Assembly (NCBI GenBank): GCA_002350625.1
Contig: DEFE01000063.1
Location: 1-20,396 of the forward strand
From: Lachnospiraceae bacterium UBA2860
Lineage (GTDB): Bacteria > Bacillota > Clostridia > Lachnospirales > Lachnospiraceae
DNA: 20,396 nt
Direction: 5' to 3'
The stretch's first letter is position 1. Every line of letters starts with the position of its first letter. A program made the translations under genes and the position numbers. Shown in pieces: positions 6,115 through 13,077 of the stretch. The notes beneath the pieces were generated by a model. That model searched no databases, was not told where the DNA came from, and was given only the letters and a program-made list of their open reading frames with translations.

Positions 6115-8091
6115 ATGTCCGGAAAAAGAAGAAATGCAGACTGCCTCTTTCTCATCGTCATCGGCTTTCTGCTCGCCATACTTTTCAGGGCCGCGGCCGC
6201 GTCTCCGCTGAATGAGACGGGCGTTTTTCACGGCCTCAACTACAACCTCGCCGTCTATGTCGGGGCGCTTGGAGCGGCCTTTATCATCTTTATTGTTTAC
6301 CTGCTCCTCATGAAGCGCTTTGAGCGCTCTCTTCTCTACGCGGACCTCCCCGATCCGGAGGCGCCCTCCGGCAATGCTTTTGTGCGGAGAGTCCTCTACG
6401 CGGTCTACATCGCGACCGCCGCGACGGTGCTCATTCTGATCTATCAGATCTATGTCCACGAGAACAGCCTCTATCCGGAGAACACGGCGGCCACTTACCT
6501 CAGGCAGGAAGTGCCGCACGCCGTCTATTTCGGCGTCATCACGGCGCTGACGCTCGTCATCTTCTTTTCGCTGCGCTCGTCCGAGCCGTACGCGCCGAAC
6601 CGCGTGCTGCGCCTGGGGCTTATACCGGTCTGTGCCTTCTTCAGTGCCTCTTTGGTCTACTGCCCCAATATCCTGAAGGACACGGGCGCCGGCACCCTGC
6701 ACATACACGCGGTCACGAACACGATCGTAAACGTCATGCACGGGGCGCCCTACAGCGACATCAGCTGCAGCATCTACGGGCACTACGCACTCTTCCTTGC
6801 CCCGCTCGCCCGCCTTTTCGGGGGTGGCTTAAACGGCATCATGCTGTCGCTGTCCGCGGCGGCCTTCATCGCCTTCGCGGCCGCTTTCTACGCCGCGCAC
6901 AAGCTGGTCCGCCACAACGCCGTCTATGTCCTTACGGTCTTCGGCATCACGGGCACCACGACGATCCTCACGAGGCGCGGCCAGTATTTTCAGGTGAATC
7001 CGCTGCGTCTTCTCTTTCCGGCGCTCACGCTGGCCCTGATCGCATTTTCGATCTCACACACGGAGACAAAGCACAGGAAGACCGTGATTGTCATGGAATT
7101 CCTCCTGTCCGCTGTTTCCCTCGTCTGGAATTTCGAGACGGGTCTTTTCTGCACGCTCGTCATCATGGTGATGCGCGTCTACCGCGCGCTGTACACGGAC
7201 CCGCTCTTCTCGCGGCACACGCTGGGCACGATCGTCACGGCCATCGGTTCCGCGGCGGCTTCCCTCCTTACGGCGATCTGCATCGTCGGCTTCTACAATC
7301 TCGCGTCCGGCGGGGAGTTCGGCACGATCCGGCAGTTCATCTACCCGCTGTTCTCAGGTACCTACAACGTCAATCATCTGCGCTACAGGCTGCCGTCCGT
7401 CACGTACCTGTACTTCTTTGAGATCCTGCTGTTCCTTTTCACAATCTTCATTCTGCTCCGCGGCCAGGCGGCCAGAAAGAGCGGGGACCGCGTGTCGGAG
7501 ACCGTCGCCGCGGCGGCGTCCCTGTCCGGCCTTCTTTCGCTCATCTACTTCATGAATCGCGCGGTCTACGGCAACATGTCGATCTCGCACATCCAGCTGA
7601 ATCTCGTCATCGGGTACTGGGCGGCGCGCGCGATGCGGATCCGGCCGGGGACGCTTAAAGAAAAGCTCTCCTCTCCGTCCCGTTTCCTCAGCACGTCCCT
7701 TCTTTGCATAACGCTTCTTGCCGCCGTCTTTCTTTCGGTGGAGGGCGCCATGTATCTGGAGGTCGCTTCCGATTTCCGCGTGCGCTCCTCGTGGAAAACC
7801 GCTTCGCTTGATGAGGCCGTGGCCGCTGTGCAGGAGGCCGTGCCGAAAGACACCTACGCCTTCGGCACGTATGTGCCGGAGATCTACGCGGCGCTCGGCT
7901 GGGATACCGGCTGTTACATGACGGACTGGTCGGATATCAACGAGCTGAACAGGAACTTTGCCTTTGACGGCGCGGCGGCGCAGAACGCCGTTCTGACCTC
8001 CGTGGAAGATTTCAGCGACCCCGCCTTCGAGCTCGCGGCGGAAATCCCGGTCGGGGAATACACCTTCCGGTACTTCAAAAAACGCAGTTAA
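6115..8091 (+). CDS. Large polytopic membrane protein, possibly GT-C glycosyltransferase-like
   Basis: I do not recognise a named family. The 658-aa product has a short basic N-terminus and about 12-14 hydrophobic helices (clear ones near 10-28, 46-68, 92-112, 136-153, 165-185, 245-265, 326-345, 370-395, 425-448, 525-545). A soluble C-terminal domain of about 110 residues (550-658) probably faces outside. Many-helix proteins with an extracytoplasmic tail are common among polyprenyl-phosphate-sugar-dependent GT-C transferases. The loop around PYSDISCSIYGHY (about 218-230) would fit such a fold, but no catalytic motif can be proven. The start has AGAGGG nine bases upstream. The gene is alone on the plus strand, ends in the large palindrome at 8102-8174, and is preceded by the complex intergenic region 5787-6114. 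A flippase or other envelope role is equally possible. Confidence 0.7.
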   Translation: MSGKRRNADCLFLIVIGFLLAILFRAAAASPLNETGVFHGLNYNLAVYVGALGAAFIIFIVYLLLMKRFERSLLYADLPDPEAPSGNAFVRRVLYAVYIATAATVLILIYQIYVHENSLYPENTAATYLRQEVPHAVYFGVITALTLVIFFSLRSSEPYAPNRVLRLGLIPVCAFFSASLVYCPNILKDTGAGTLHIHAVTNTIVNVMHGAPYSDISCSIYGHYALFLAPLARLFGGGLNGIMLSLSAAAFIAFAAAFYAAHKLVRHNAVYVLTVFGITGTTTILTRRGQYFQVNPLRLLFPALTLALIAFSISHTETKHRKTVIVMEFLLSAVSLVWNFETGLFCTLVIMVMRVYRALYTDPLFSRHTLGTIVTAIGSAAASLLTAICIVGFYNLASGGEFGTIRQFIYPLFSGTYNVNHLRYRLPSVTYLYFFEILLFLFTIFILLRGQAARKSGDRVSETVAAAASLSGLLSLIYFMNRAVYGNMSISHIQLNLVIGYWAARAMRIRPGTLKEKLSSPSRFLSTSLLCITLLAAVFLSVEGAMYLEVASDFRVRSSWKTASLDEAVAAVQEAVPKDTYAFGTYVPEIYAALGWDTGCYMTDWSDINELNRNFAFDGAAAQNAVLTSVEDFSDPAFELAAEIPVGEYTFRYFKKRS

Positions 8092-8101
8092 AAAGCAGAG
8101 G

Positions 8102-8174
8102 AAAAGGGGACGGTTCTCCGCTCATCCGGCGGGACACCACGTGCTGCCGGATATGCGGAGAACCGTCCCCTTTT
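8102..8174. repeat. REP/MITE-like palindrome acting as bidirectional terminator
   Basis: Two perfect 20-base arms, AAAAGGGGACGGTTCTCCGC and its complement, flank an inner 7-bp pair ATCCGGC/GCCGGAT and a 15-base apical loop. The whole 73 bp folds as one hairpin with A and T tails. It sits between converging genes (stops at 8091 and 8180) and would terminate both. The GGGGACGGTTCT end resembles repeats scattered in many Bacillota genomes, sometimes beside Y1 transposases; that link is from memory. Confidence 0.75.
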
Positions 8175-8179
8175 TGCGC

Positions 8180-8362
8180 TTATTTCACCCCCGCCACATC
8201 TTCGATATAGCGCCAGATAAAGCCGCCGTCCGTGCGGCGCTTTCCCCGGCAGACGCAGGATATGTGGGTGATATGATACTCGGCCTCCGCCTCGCGGATG
8301 CTGTTGAAGAGGCGCAGCGGCTTCTCGTCTTTTGTATACTGCACGATCTTTCGTTTCGTCAT
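8180..8362 (-). CDS. Small NUMOD1-like DNA-binding protein (60 aa)
   Basis: From the ATG at 8362 the protein is 60 aa and is almost entirely one NUMOD1-type module: KIVQYTKDEKPLRLFNSIRE (about residues 5-24), a helix-turn-helix segment (EAEAEYHITHISCVCRG, about 24-40) and the terminal GGFIWRYIED. NUMOD1 domains are the modular HTH DNA-binding pieces attached to GIY-YIG and HNH homing endonucleases. Here no nuclease domain exists on either side, so it is a stand-alone binder or a remnant. An in-frame extension to 8536 is open, but AAAGGAG and AAGGA directly before ATG favour the short form. It lies beside the palindrome at 8102-8174 and downstream of sigH. Function unknown; DNA binding is inferred from family resemblance. 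Confidence 0.7.
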   Translation of the reverse strand: MTKRKIVQYTKDEKPLRLFNSIREAEAEYHITHISCVCRGKRRTDGGFIWRYIEDVAGVK

Positions 8363-8504
8363 CACAGTCCTTCTCCTTTCGATCTTTCGCACAGAGAGTC
8401 CCTTCGCGGAACACCGGCACCTTTTTCGGGCGCCTGTCTCCGCTTCTCTCGCATGCGCGTGCATGGTGTCTGTTTCGCCATGGATCGGTCCGGACCGTTC
8501 CTCT

Positions 8505-8597
8505 TCACGGATCCTTTTCGGATCTGTAAAAATCATACACGAGGAGCGCGCTCAGGTCTATCATAAGGTTTTCCGATTCTATAACGTTCTTACGCAT
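8505..8597 (-). CDS. Possible 30-aa small protein coupled to the sigH stop
   Basis: An ATG at 8597 overlaps the sigH stop codon in the string ATGCGTAA and opens a 30-codon frame ending TGA at 8505. The product begins MRKNVIESEN, has a short amphipathic core (LMIDLSALLVYDFY) and an acidic/basic tail. The overlap would allow stop-restart translation, which is common in this operon (rdgB/phosphoesterase, cysS/mrnC, deoC/moaC). There is no good independent ribosome site, and the length makes chance occurrence quite possible. No family is recognised. Confidence 0.3.
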   Translation of the reverse strand: MRKNVIESENLMIDLSALLVYDFYRSEKDP

Positions 8598-9177
8598 CTT
8601 GGAGATTTCGGCATTTTCGACGAATCCTCTGGAAGGCGTTGTCGACTGTTTTCGGCGGCTTGCCGATCTTATATGCGATCTCGCGGAGGCTCAGGCCGTC
8701 CAGGTAGCCGCTCAGCACCTCCCGCTCAAGCGCGCTGAGCTTCCCGCTCAGCTTCTCCAGTCTGGCCGCTTTAAGCTCCCGGTCGATGAAGGTCATCTCC
8801 GGGCTTGCGCCCTCCTCCTCCGCGGAATACACGGGCAGCTCGCCGCTGAGCCGCAGCGAGTCGTTGAGCGGCCGGTTCTTCTCGCGGTTGGAGGCCTCGA
8901 TGGCGCGCAGCATCTGGCGGTCGATGCACAGGGCCGCAAATGTCTGGAAGCGGCTTTCGCGCGCGGGGTCATAATCGCGGATGGCCTTTAAAAGGCCGAT
9001 CATGCCCTCCTGCACGAGGTCGTCCCTGTCGCCGCCGATCAGGAAGCGCGCCCTTGTCAGGTGCAGGACGAGCGGCTTGTATTTGGTCAGGAGGCGTTCC
9101 ACGGCCTCCTCGTCGCCCTGCCGGCTCCTTTCAAGGAGCTCCCGGTCGGACGGGTCTTTCTGCGTATGTAAAGGCAT
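8590..9177 (-). CDS. sigH: RNA polymerase sigma factor SigH (Spo0H) family
   Basis: From the ATG at 9177 the protein is 195 aa, close to the usual length. Region 2 covers about residues 18-95, with DDLVQEGMIGLLKAIRDYDP (52-71) and FQTFAALCIDRQMLRAIEAS (77-96), the last matching the TFAxLCIxRQ signature of SigH. Region 4 spans about 143-190, with the HTH core LSLREIAYKIGKPPKTVDNA (162-181). SigH directs transition-state and early sporulation genes in spore-forming Bacillota. The start is preceded by AGGAGG at seven bases; the longer upstream in-frame start at 9252 lacks such support and family similarity. Its place after rlmB is the conserved order, but the usual rpmG-secE-nusG genes do not follow. 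No promoter of its own is obvious. Confidence 0.93.
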   Translation of the reverse strand: MPLHTQKDPSDRELLERSRQGDEEAVERLLTKYKPLVLHLTRARFLIGGDRDDLVQEGMIGLLKAIRDYDPARESRFQTFAALCIDRQMLRAIEASNREKNRPLNDSLRLSGELPVYSAEEEGASPEMTFIDRELKAARLEKLSGKLSALEREVLSGYLDGLSLREIAYKIGKPPKTVDNAFQRIRRKCRNLQDA

Positions 9178-9218
9178 CCCTTTGCCTCCTCCTAAAAAAC
9201 GCCGGCTTACATCTGATG

Positions 9219-9240
9219 AAATCCGTTCGGATACGGATTT
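9219..9240 (-). other. Hairpin in the rlmB–sigH spacer
   Basis: AAATCCGT and ACGGATTT form a perfect 8-bp stem with a 6-base loop, about 40 bases before the sigH ATG. There is no T-tract after it on the minus strand, so it is not a standard terminator. It may be a processing or stabilising structure. Confidence 0.4.
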
Positions 9241-9263
9241 AAGCAGCCTCATGCCTTCGGCAT

Positions 9264-10001
9264 TTACTGACCGAATTCAGTCCTCTGACGGACAATCTCA
9301 TACATCAGGACGCCCGCCGCGACCGACGCGTTCAGGGAATCGATCTCGCCCTTCATCGGGATGGCCGCCGTCATATCGCATTTTTCTCTCACGAGGCGGC
9401 TCACGCCTTCGCCCTCGTTGCCGATGACGAGGCCGATCGGCCCGGTCAGCGACAGATCGTACATCCGCTGTCCGCCCATATCCGCGCACACGAACCACAG
9501 TCCCGCAGCTTTAAGCTCCTCCATCGTCCGCGTAAGGTTCGTCACCCGCGCGACAGGCACATAGTGCACCGCGCCCGCCGACGCTCTCACCGCAACTGCC
9601 GTGAGCGGAGACGAGCGGTGCTTGGTCACGATGACGCCGTGCGCGCCCGCCAGGGAGGCCGTGCGGATGATCGCGCCCAGGTTGTGCGGGTCCTCGATGC
9701 CGTCGAGGAGAATCACAAATGGCGCCTCTCCTTTTTCCTCCGCCTTGCGCAGAATGTCCGCCACCGTGGCGTACGCATAGGCGGATACCTGGGCGATCAC
9801 GCCCTGGTGGTGGCCGGTCTCCGACATTTCGTTCAGTCTTTCTTTTGTCACGAAGGACACGATCGTCCCGGCTTTTTTAGCCTCGCGGAGAATCGTGCGG
9901 ATGGGGCCGTCCGTCTGGTGCTCTTCGACAAAAAGCTTGTCTACCGTCCGCCCGGAGCGGTACGCCTCAATCACGGCATTTCTGCCTTCAATCCGATCCA
10001 T
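9264..10001 (-). CDS. rlmB: 23S rRNA 2'-O-methyltransferase, TrmH/SpoU family (RlmB-like)
   Basis: The 245-aa protein begins MDRIEGRNAVIEAYRSG, the substrate-binding N-terminal domain of SpoU enzymes (about 1-75), followed by the SPOUT knot domain. Motif 1 is LDGIEDPHNLGAIIRTA (99-115) with the conserved Asn107 and Arg113. Motif 2 is GLVIGNEGEGVSRL (190-203) and motif 3 is IPMKGEIDSLNASVAAG (214-230). RlmB in E. coli methylates G2251 of 23S rRNA; the Bacillota copy in this operon position is usually annotated the same way, though the exact nucleotide here is not proven. AGGAGG lies eight bases before the ATG at 10001. An open extension to 10145 overlaps mrnC and is rejected. It follows mrnC by 13 bases. 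Confidence 0.95.
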   Translation of the reverse strand: MDRIEGRNAVIEAYRSGRTVDKLFVEEHQTDGPIRTILREAKKAGTIVSFVTKERLNEMSETGHHQGVIAQVSAYAYATVADILRKAEEKGEAPFVILLDGIEDPHNLGAIIRTASLAGAHGVIVTKHRSSPLTAVAVRASAGAVHYVPVARVTNLTRTMEELKAAGLWFVCADMGGQRMYDLSLTGPIGLVIGNEGEGVSRLVREKCDMTAAIPMKGEIDSLNASVAAGVLMYEIVRQRTEFGQ

Positions 10002-10014
10002 ACAAGTTCCCTCC

Positions 10015-10458
10015 TCACTTTTCGCCGAGCGCGCTGATCCCGGCGGCGATGAGCGCATAGGCCCGCTCCTTCCGGCCGCTGAGATAGAGATAGCCGACGA
10101 GCGCCTCGAAGCCCGTCGCCCTCCGGTAGTCGGCCATGGTGGCATTCTTTGCCATCGTGTACGACTTGGCGTTCCGCCCTCTTCTGTACACGGCCTCCTC
10201 CGCCTCGGTGAGCATCGGCTCGATCGTCTCCATCATCTGCGACTGCGCGCCCGCGTTGACGAGGCGCCGCTTCCTGCGGTTGAGGTCGTTCGGCCGCGCG
10301 TTTCCTTCGGAGAGGAGCATGGTGCGCACCGCGAGCTCGTAGAAAGCGTCCCCTTGAAAAGCGAGCGCAAGCGGGGAATAGCTCCCCGCTTCCGCTTCTG
10401 TCATATCCGGTTCAAAGCACATCGCACGGATGTCCGTCTTTTTCAGATTCTCTTCCAC
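10015..10458 (-). CDS. mrnC: Mini-ribonuclease III (Mini-III)
   Basis: Mini-III is an RNase III-like dimeric enzyme without a dsRNA-binding domain that matures 23S rRNA ends in Bacillota. The 147-aa product has YSPLALAFQGDAFYE (27-41) with catalytic Asp37 and Glu41, RRGRNAK (92-98) and the conserved ATGFEALVGYLYL (114-126) with Glu118. It starts with GTG at 10458 and overlaps the end of cysS by 16 bases; GGGAG in the cysS tail serves as ribosome site. The cysS–mrnC–rlmB order is strongly conserved, so co-translation is likely. Length and catalytic residues are normal. Confidence 0.96.
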   Translation of the reverse strand: MEENLKKTDIRAMCFEPDMTEAEAGSYSPLALAFQGDAFYELAVRTMLLSEGNARPNDLNRRKRRLVNAGAQSQMMETIEPMLTEAEEAVYRRGRNAKSYTMAKNATMADYRRATGFEALVGYLYLSGRKERAYALIAAGISALGEK

Positions 10459-11849
10459 TTGACTCCCTCGCGCGTATCAAGAAGCTCGATGCCCTGCGCC
10501 TTCAGCTCGTCGCGGATTCTGTCCGCCGTCGCGAAGTCCCTGGCGCGCCTTGCGGCCTGTCTCTCTTCGATCAGCGCCTCGATCTTCCCGTCGAGATTTT
10601 CTTTCTCCTGAAGCACCTTAAGTCCCAGCACGTCCGTCATCACAAGGAGCACGTCCAGCACTCCCTGCGCCAGCGCCTTCGGCGCGCCCGCCGTGACGCC
10701 CGTATTGGCGAAGCGGACGAGGTCGAAGACGACCGACAGGGCGTCCGCCGTGTTGTTGTCGTCGTCCATGCGCTCGTCAAAGCGGTCGATATAAGCCTTC
10801 GCCTCCTGAAGAAGCGCCTGCGCCGCGTCGTCAAGGGGCGCGTCGGCGCCGCCCTCCGCGATGTCCCGGAGAGATTCCGCGGCATTTCTGATGCGCAGGA
10901 GCGAGGCCTTTGCGGACTCCATGAGATCGGCGCTGAAATTCAGCGGGCTCCTGTAGTGCGCGCTCAGCATGAAGAGACGCAGGACCATGAGGTCATACTG
11001 CTTCGAGATGTCCCTGACGGTAAAGAAGTTGCCGAGCGACTTCGACATCTTCTTGTTGTTGATGTTGAGGAACGCGTTGTGCATCCAGTAGTGGGCAAAG
11101 GGGACGCCATTTGCGCAGGTGGACTGCGCGATTTCGTTTTCGTGGTGCGGGAAGATCAGGTCCTCGCCGCCCGCGTGGATATCGATGGTGTCGCCGAGAT
11201 AGCGCTTCGCCATGACCGAGCACTCGATGTGCCAGCCGGGGCGCCCGTCGCTCCAGGGAGACTCCCAGAAGGGCTCCCCTTCCTTCTTCGGCTTCCAGAG
11301 CACGAAGTCGAGCGGGTCCTCCTTCTCGTCCTCGCCGCTGACCTTGAGGTCGCGGAAACCGGAGCGCAGATCGTCGAGATTCTTGTGCGAAAGTTCCCCG
11401 TAGTCGCGGAAGCTGCGCGTCGAAAAATAAACCGTCCCGTTCTTCTCGTAGGCGTGTCCCTCGCGGATGAGCTCGCTGATCATCTCGATCATCCCGTCGA
11501 TCTCTCCGGTCGCAAGCGGGTGCGTCGTGGCCGGCATCACGTTCATGGCGGCCATATCCTTCTTGCACTCCTCGATATAGCGCTTTGCGATCTCCTCGGA
11601 CGAAGTGCCCTCCTCGATCGCCGCCTTGATGATCTTGTCGTCGACGTCGGTGAAATTCGACACGTAGTTGACCTCGTACCCCCTGTGCATGAGATAGCGC
11701 CGGAAGGTATCAAAGACGATCATCGGGCGCGCATTGCCGATGTGTATGAGGTTGTAGACGGTCGGGCCGCACACGTACATGCTGACCTTCCCCTCCTTAA
11801 GCGGAACAAATTCCTGCTTTGTCATGGTCAGAGTATTAAATATCTTCAT
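10443..11849 (-). CDS. cysS: Cysteinyl-tRNA synthetase
   Basis: CysRS charges tRNA-Cys. From the ATG at 11849 the protein is 468 aa and begins MKIFNTLT, the canonical family N-terminus. Class I signatures are HIGN (36-39) and KMSKS (267-271). Zinc ligands are Cys27, Cys210, His235 and Glu239 (FPHHENEIAQ). The C-terminal anticodon-binding helical domain is complete. The start is odd: the nearest strong ribosome site (AGGAGGTG) is about 17 bases upstream. An in-frame GTG at 11954 has GAGGAG at five bases and would add 35 basic residues. I prefer 11849 on homology. No T-box element is seen in the leader. It heads the mrnC–rlmB–sigH run and has a promoter candidate at 11976-12004. Confidence 0.95.
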   Translation of the reverse strand: MKIFNTLTMTKQEFVPLKEGKVSMYVCGPTVYNLIHIGNARPMIVFDTFRRYLMHRGYEVNYVSNFTDVDDKIIKAAIEEGTSSEEIAKRYIEECKKDMAAMNVMPATTHPLATGEIDGMIEMISELIREGHAYEKNGTVYFSTRSFRDYGELSHKNLDDLRSGFRDLKVSGEDEKEDPLDFVLWKPKKEGEPFWESPWSDGRPGWHIECSVMAKRYLGDTIDIHAGGEDLIFPHHENEIAQSTCANGVPFAHYWMHNAFLNINNKKMSKSLGNFFTVRDISKQYDLMVLRLFMLSAHYRSPLNFSADLMESAKASLLRIRNAAESLRDIAEGGADAPLDDAAQALLQEAKAYIDRFDERMDDDNNTADALSVVFDLVRFANTGVTAGAPKALAQGVLDVLLVMTDVLGLKVLQEKENLDGKIEALIEERQAARRARDFATADRIRDELKAQGIELLDTREGVKWKRI

Positions 11850-11975
11850 CGCTGTCTTTCTTCGCACCTCCTGCCGGAATGTACATGCTGAACGCAACTG
11901 ACTGTTTACGGAAGCGAAGTCTTGAGCCCTCCTGCGCCGCATGCGGGAACACACTTCAGCTCCTCTAAGTAATCC

Positions 11976-12004
11976 ATCATAGCGGAAAGTCCGCTTCGCC
12001 GCAA
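11976..12004 (-). promoter_or_regulatory. Promoter candidate for the cysS–mrnC–rlmB–sigH operon
   Basis: TTGCGG (11999-12004), 17 bases, TATGAT (11976-11981) on the minus strand. Transcription would start near 11969, giving a leader of about 120 nt before the canonical cysS ATG. The -35 overlaps the left arm of a CGCCGC/GCGGCG hairpin (11998-12017) just past ispF. Confidence 0.5.
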
Positions 12005-12032
12005 GTACAAGCGGCGATCCGGCCCGCGTTTC

Positions 12033-12515
12033 TTATCTGCCGCTTAAGGGCGCGATCGCACAGACGGCCTGCGCGGCGATCCCCTCCCCGGAGCCCGTAA
12101 AGCCGAGCCGCTCCTCCGTCGTCGCCTTGACGGAAATGCGGTCCTTCGGCACCTTGAGGTGCAGCGCTATGTTCGCGCGCATCTCCTCGATGTAAGGCCG
12201 GAGCTTTGGCGCCTGGCAGACCACGGTCGCGTCCACATTTTCGATATAGTAGCCCCGGTTCGTCAGCGTGCCGCCGACTTTTCTGAGCAGCGCGAGGGAA
12301 TCCGCGCCCTCGTAGGCCGGATCGTTGTCCGGGAAAAGGAGCCCTATGTCGCCGAGGGCCGCCGCTCCGAGCAGTGCGTCCATAACGGCGTGGACGAGCA
12401 CGTCCGCGTCGGAGTGCCCGAGCAGTCCCTTCTCGTAGGGGATGTGCACCCCTCCGAGGATCAGTTCCCGGCCTTCTACAAGTCTGTGTACGTCATAGCC
12501 TGTGCCGACTCTCAT
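12033..12515 (-). CDS. ispF: 2-C-methyl-D-erythritol 2,4-cyclodiphosphate synthase
   Basis: IspF performs the fifth step of the MEP isoprenoid pathway, cyclising CDP-ME-2-phosphate. The 160-aa sequence is canonical: MRVGTGYDVH carries the metal ligands Asp8 and His10, GHSDADVLVHAVMDALLG (33-50) carries His42, and the C-terminal block has KATTEERLGFTG (130-141) and GEGIAAQAVC (143-152). Length is normal. GGAGG lies seven bases before the ATG. It follows the DUF4340 gene by 18 bases and probably shares the ABC operon transcript. Adjacency to cysS is a common Bacillota arrangement; ispD is not in the window. Confidence 0.98.
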   Translation of the reverse strand: MRVGTGYDVHRLVEGRELILGGVHIPYEKGLLGHSDADVLVHAVMDALLGAAALGDIGLLFPDNDPAYEGADSLALLRKVGGTLTNRGYYIENVDATVVCQAPKLRPYIEEMRANIALHLKVPKDRISVKATTEERLGFTGSGEGIAAQAVCAIAPLSGR

Positions 12516-12533
12516 ACTTTATCCTCCCTGTTC

Positions 12534-13061
12534 TCATGAAGCGCTGTTCAGATACGGTCCCGTCTCCGCCGTAAGCGAGGCGGAGACCGCGTACACGGTC
12601 CCGGTGTCACCGTTCAGCGCGCAGTAAAGCGACACCGTCATTTCATTTTCGTCTCCGATCAGAATCTTCGCGGCCTGTCCGTCCGTATCCGTGATCTCAA
12701 TGGTCCCGCGCGGTGCGGCGAGCCCGTATTCCCCCGGATCCGCGACATCCCCGATCACCTCGATGAGGCGCACCCCGGTAAGCGATGCGGCGAGCTTATT
12801 CACTGCCGTCTGATCCGGGGCGGCCGCCGCGCCCTCTTCGCGCCAGGCGCCATTTTCCCTGACAAAGGACGCGCGCACTTCTCCGGATGCATCCGTGATG
12901 CGGATTCCCGCGATCCGGTCCGCCGTCAGATCCATCAGCATCCCCGGGCTTTCCCCTTCCCGCTCTTTCCGCGCCTGTCTCAGCGCAAATGCGTAGATGA
13001 GGGCGAGCGCGGCGAGCGCGCAAAGTGCCGCGGCGAGCGCATACTTCCTGTGTTTTTCCAT
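12534..13061 (-). CDS. Short DUF4340 membrane-anchored protein of the Gld-like ABC system
   Basis: The 175-aa product has a basic N-terminus, one hydrophobic helix (about 7-27), then an extracytoplasmic domain containing the DUF4340 pattern: LTADRIAGIRITDASGE (about 45-61), NGAWR (69-73), tandem short beta segments and PGEYGLAAP (about 108-116). DUF4340 proteins accompany GldA/GldF/GldG-like transporters; their role is unknown. Many relatives are roughly twice this length, so only one repeat of the domain is present. GGGAG lies six bases before the ATG, and the gene follows the permease by 16 bases, so it is clearly in the same operon. Family assignment rests on pattern and context. Confidence 0.75.
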   Translation of the reverse strand: MEKHRKYALAAALCALAALALIYAFALRQARKEREGESPGMLMDLTADRIAGIRITDASGEVRASFVRENGAWREEGAAAAPDQTAVNKLAASLTGVRLIEVIGDVADPGEYGLAAPRGTIEITDTDGQAAKILIGDENEMTVSLYCALNGDTGTVYAVSASLTAETGPYLNSAS

Positions 13062-13077
13062 CGTTCTCTCCCGCTTT

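Noticed and set aside
8363..8536. N-terminal extension of the NUMOD1-like gene up to 8536
   Set aside because: The extension is Arg/Glu-rich without family similarity, and a strong ribosome site stands directly before the internal ATG at 8362.
10956..11891. 311-codon plus-strand open frame opposite cysS
   Set aside because: Antisense to intact cysteinyl-tRNA synthetase; composition is typical of a shadow frame.
11850..12032. Possible T-box leader for cysS
   Set aside because: No T-box sequence (AGGGTGGnACCGCG type) or antiterminator/terminator pair is seen on the minus strand.
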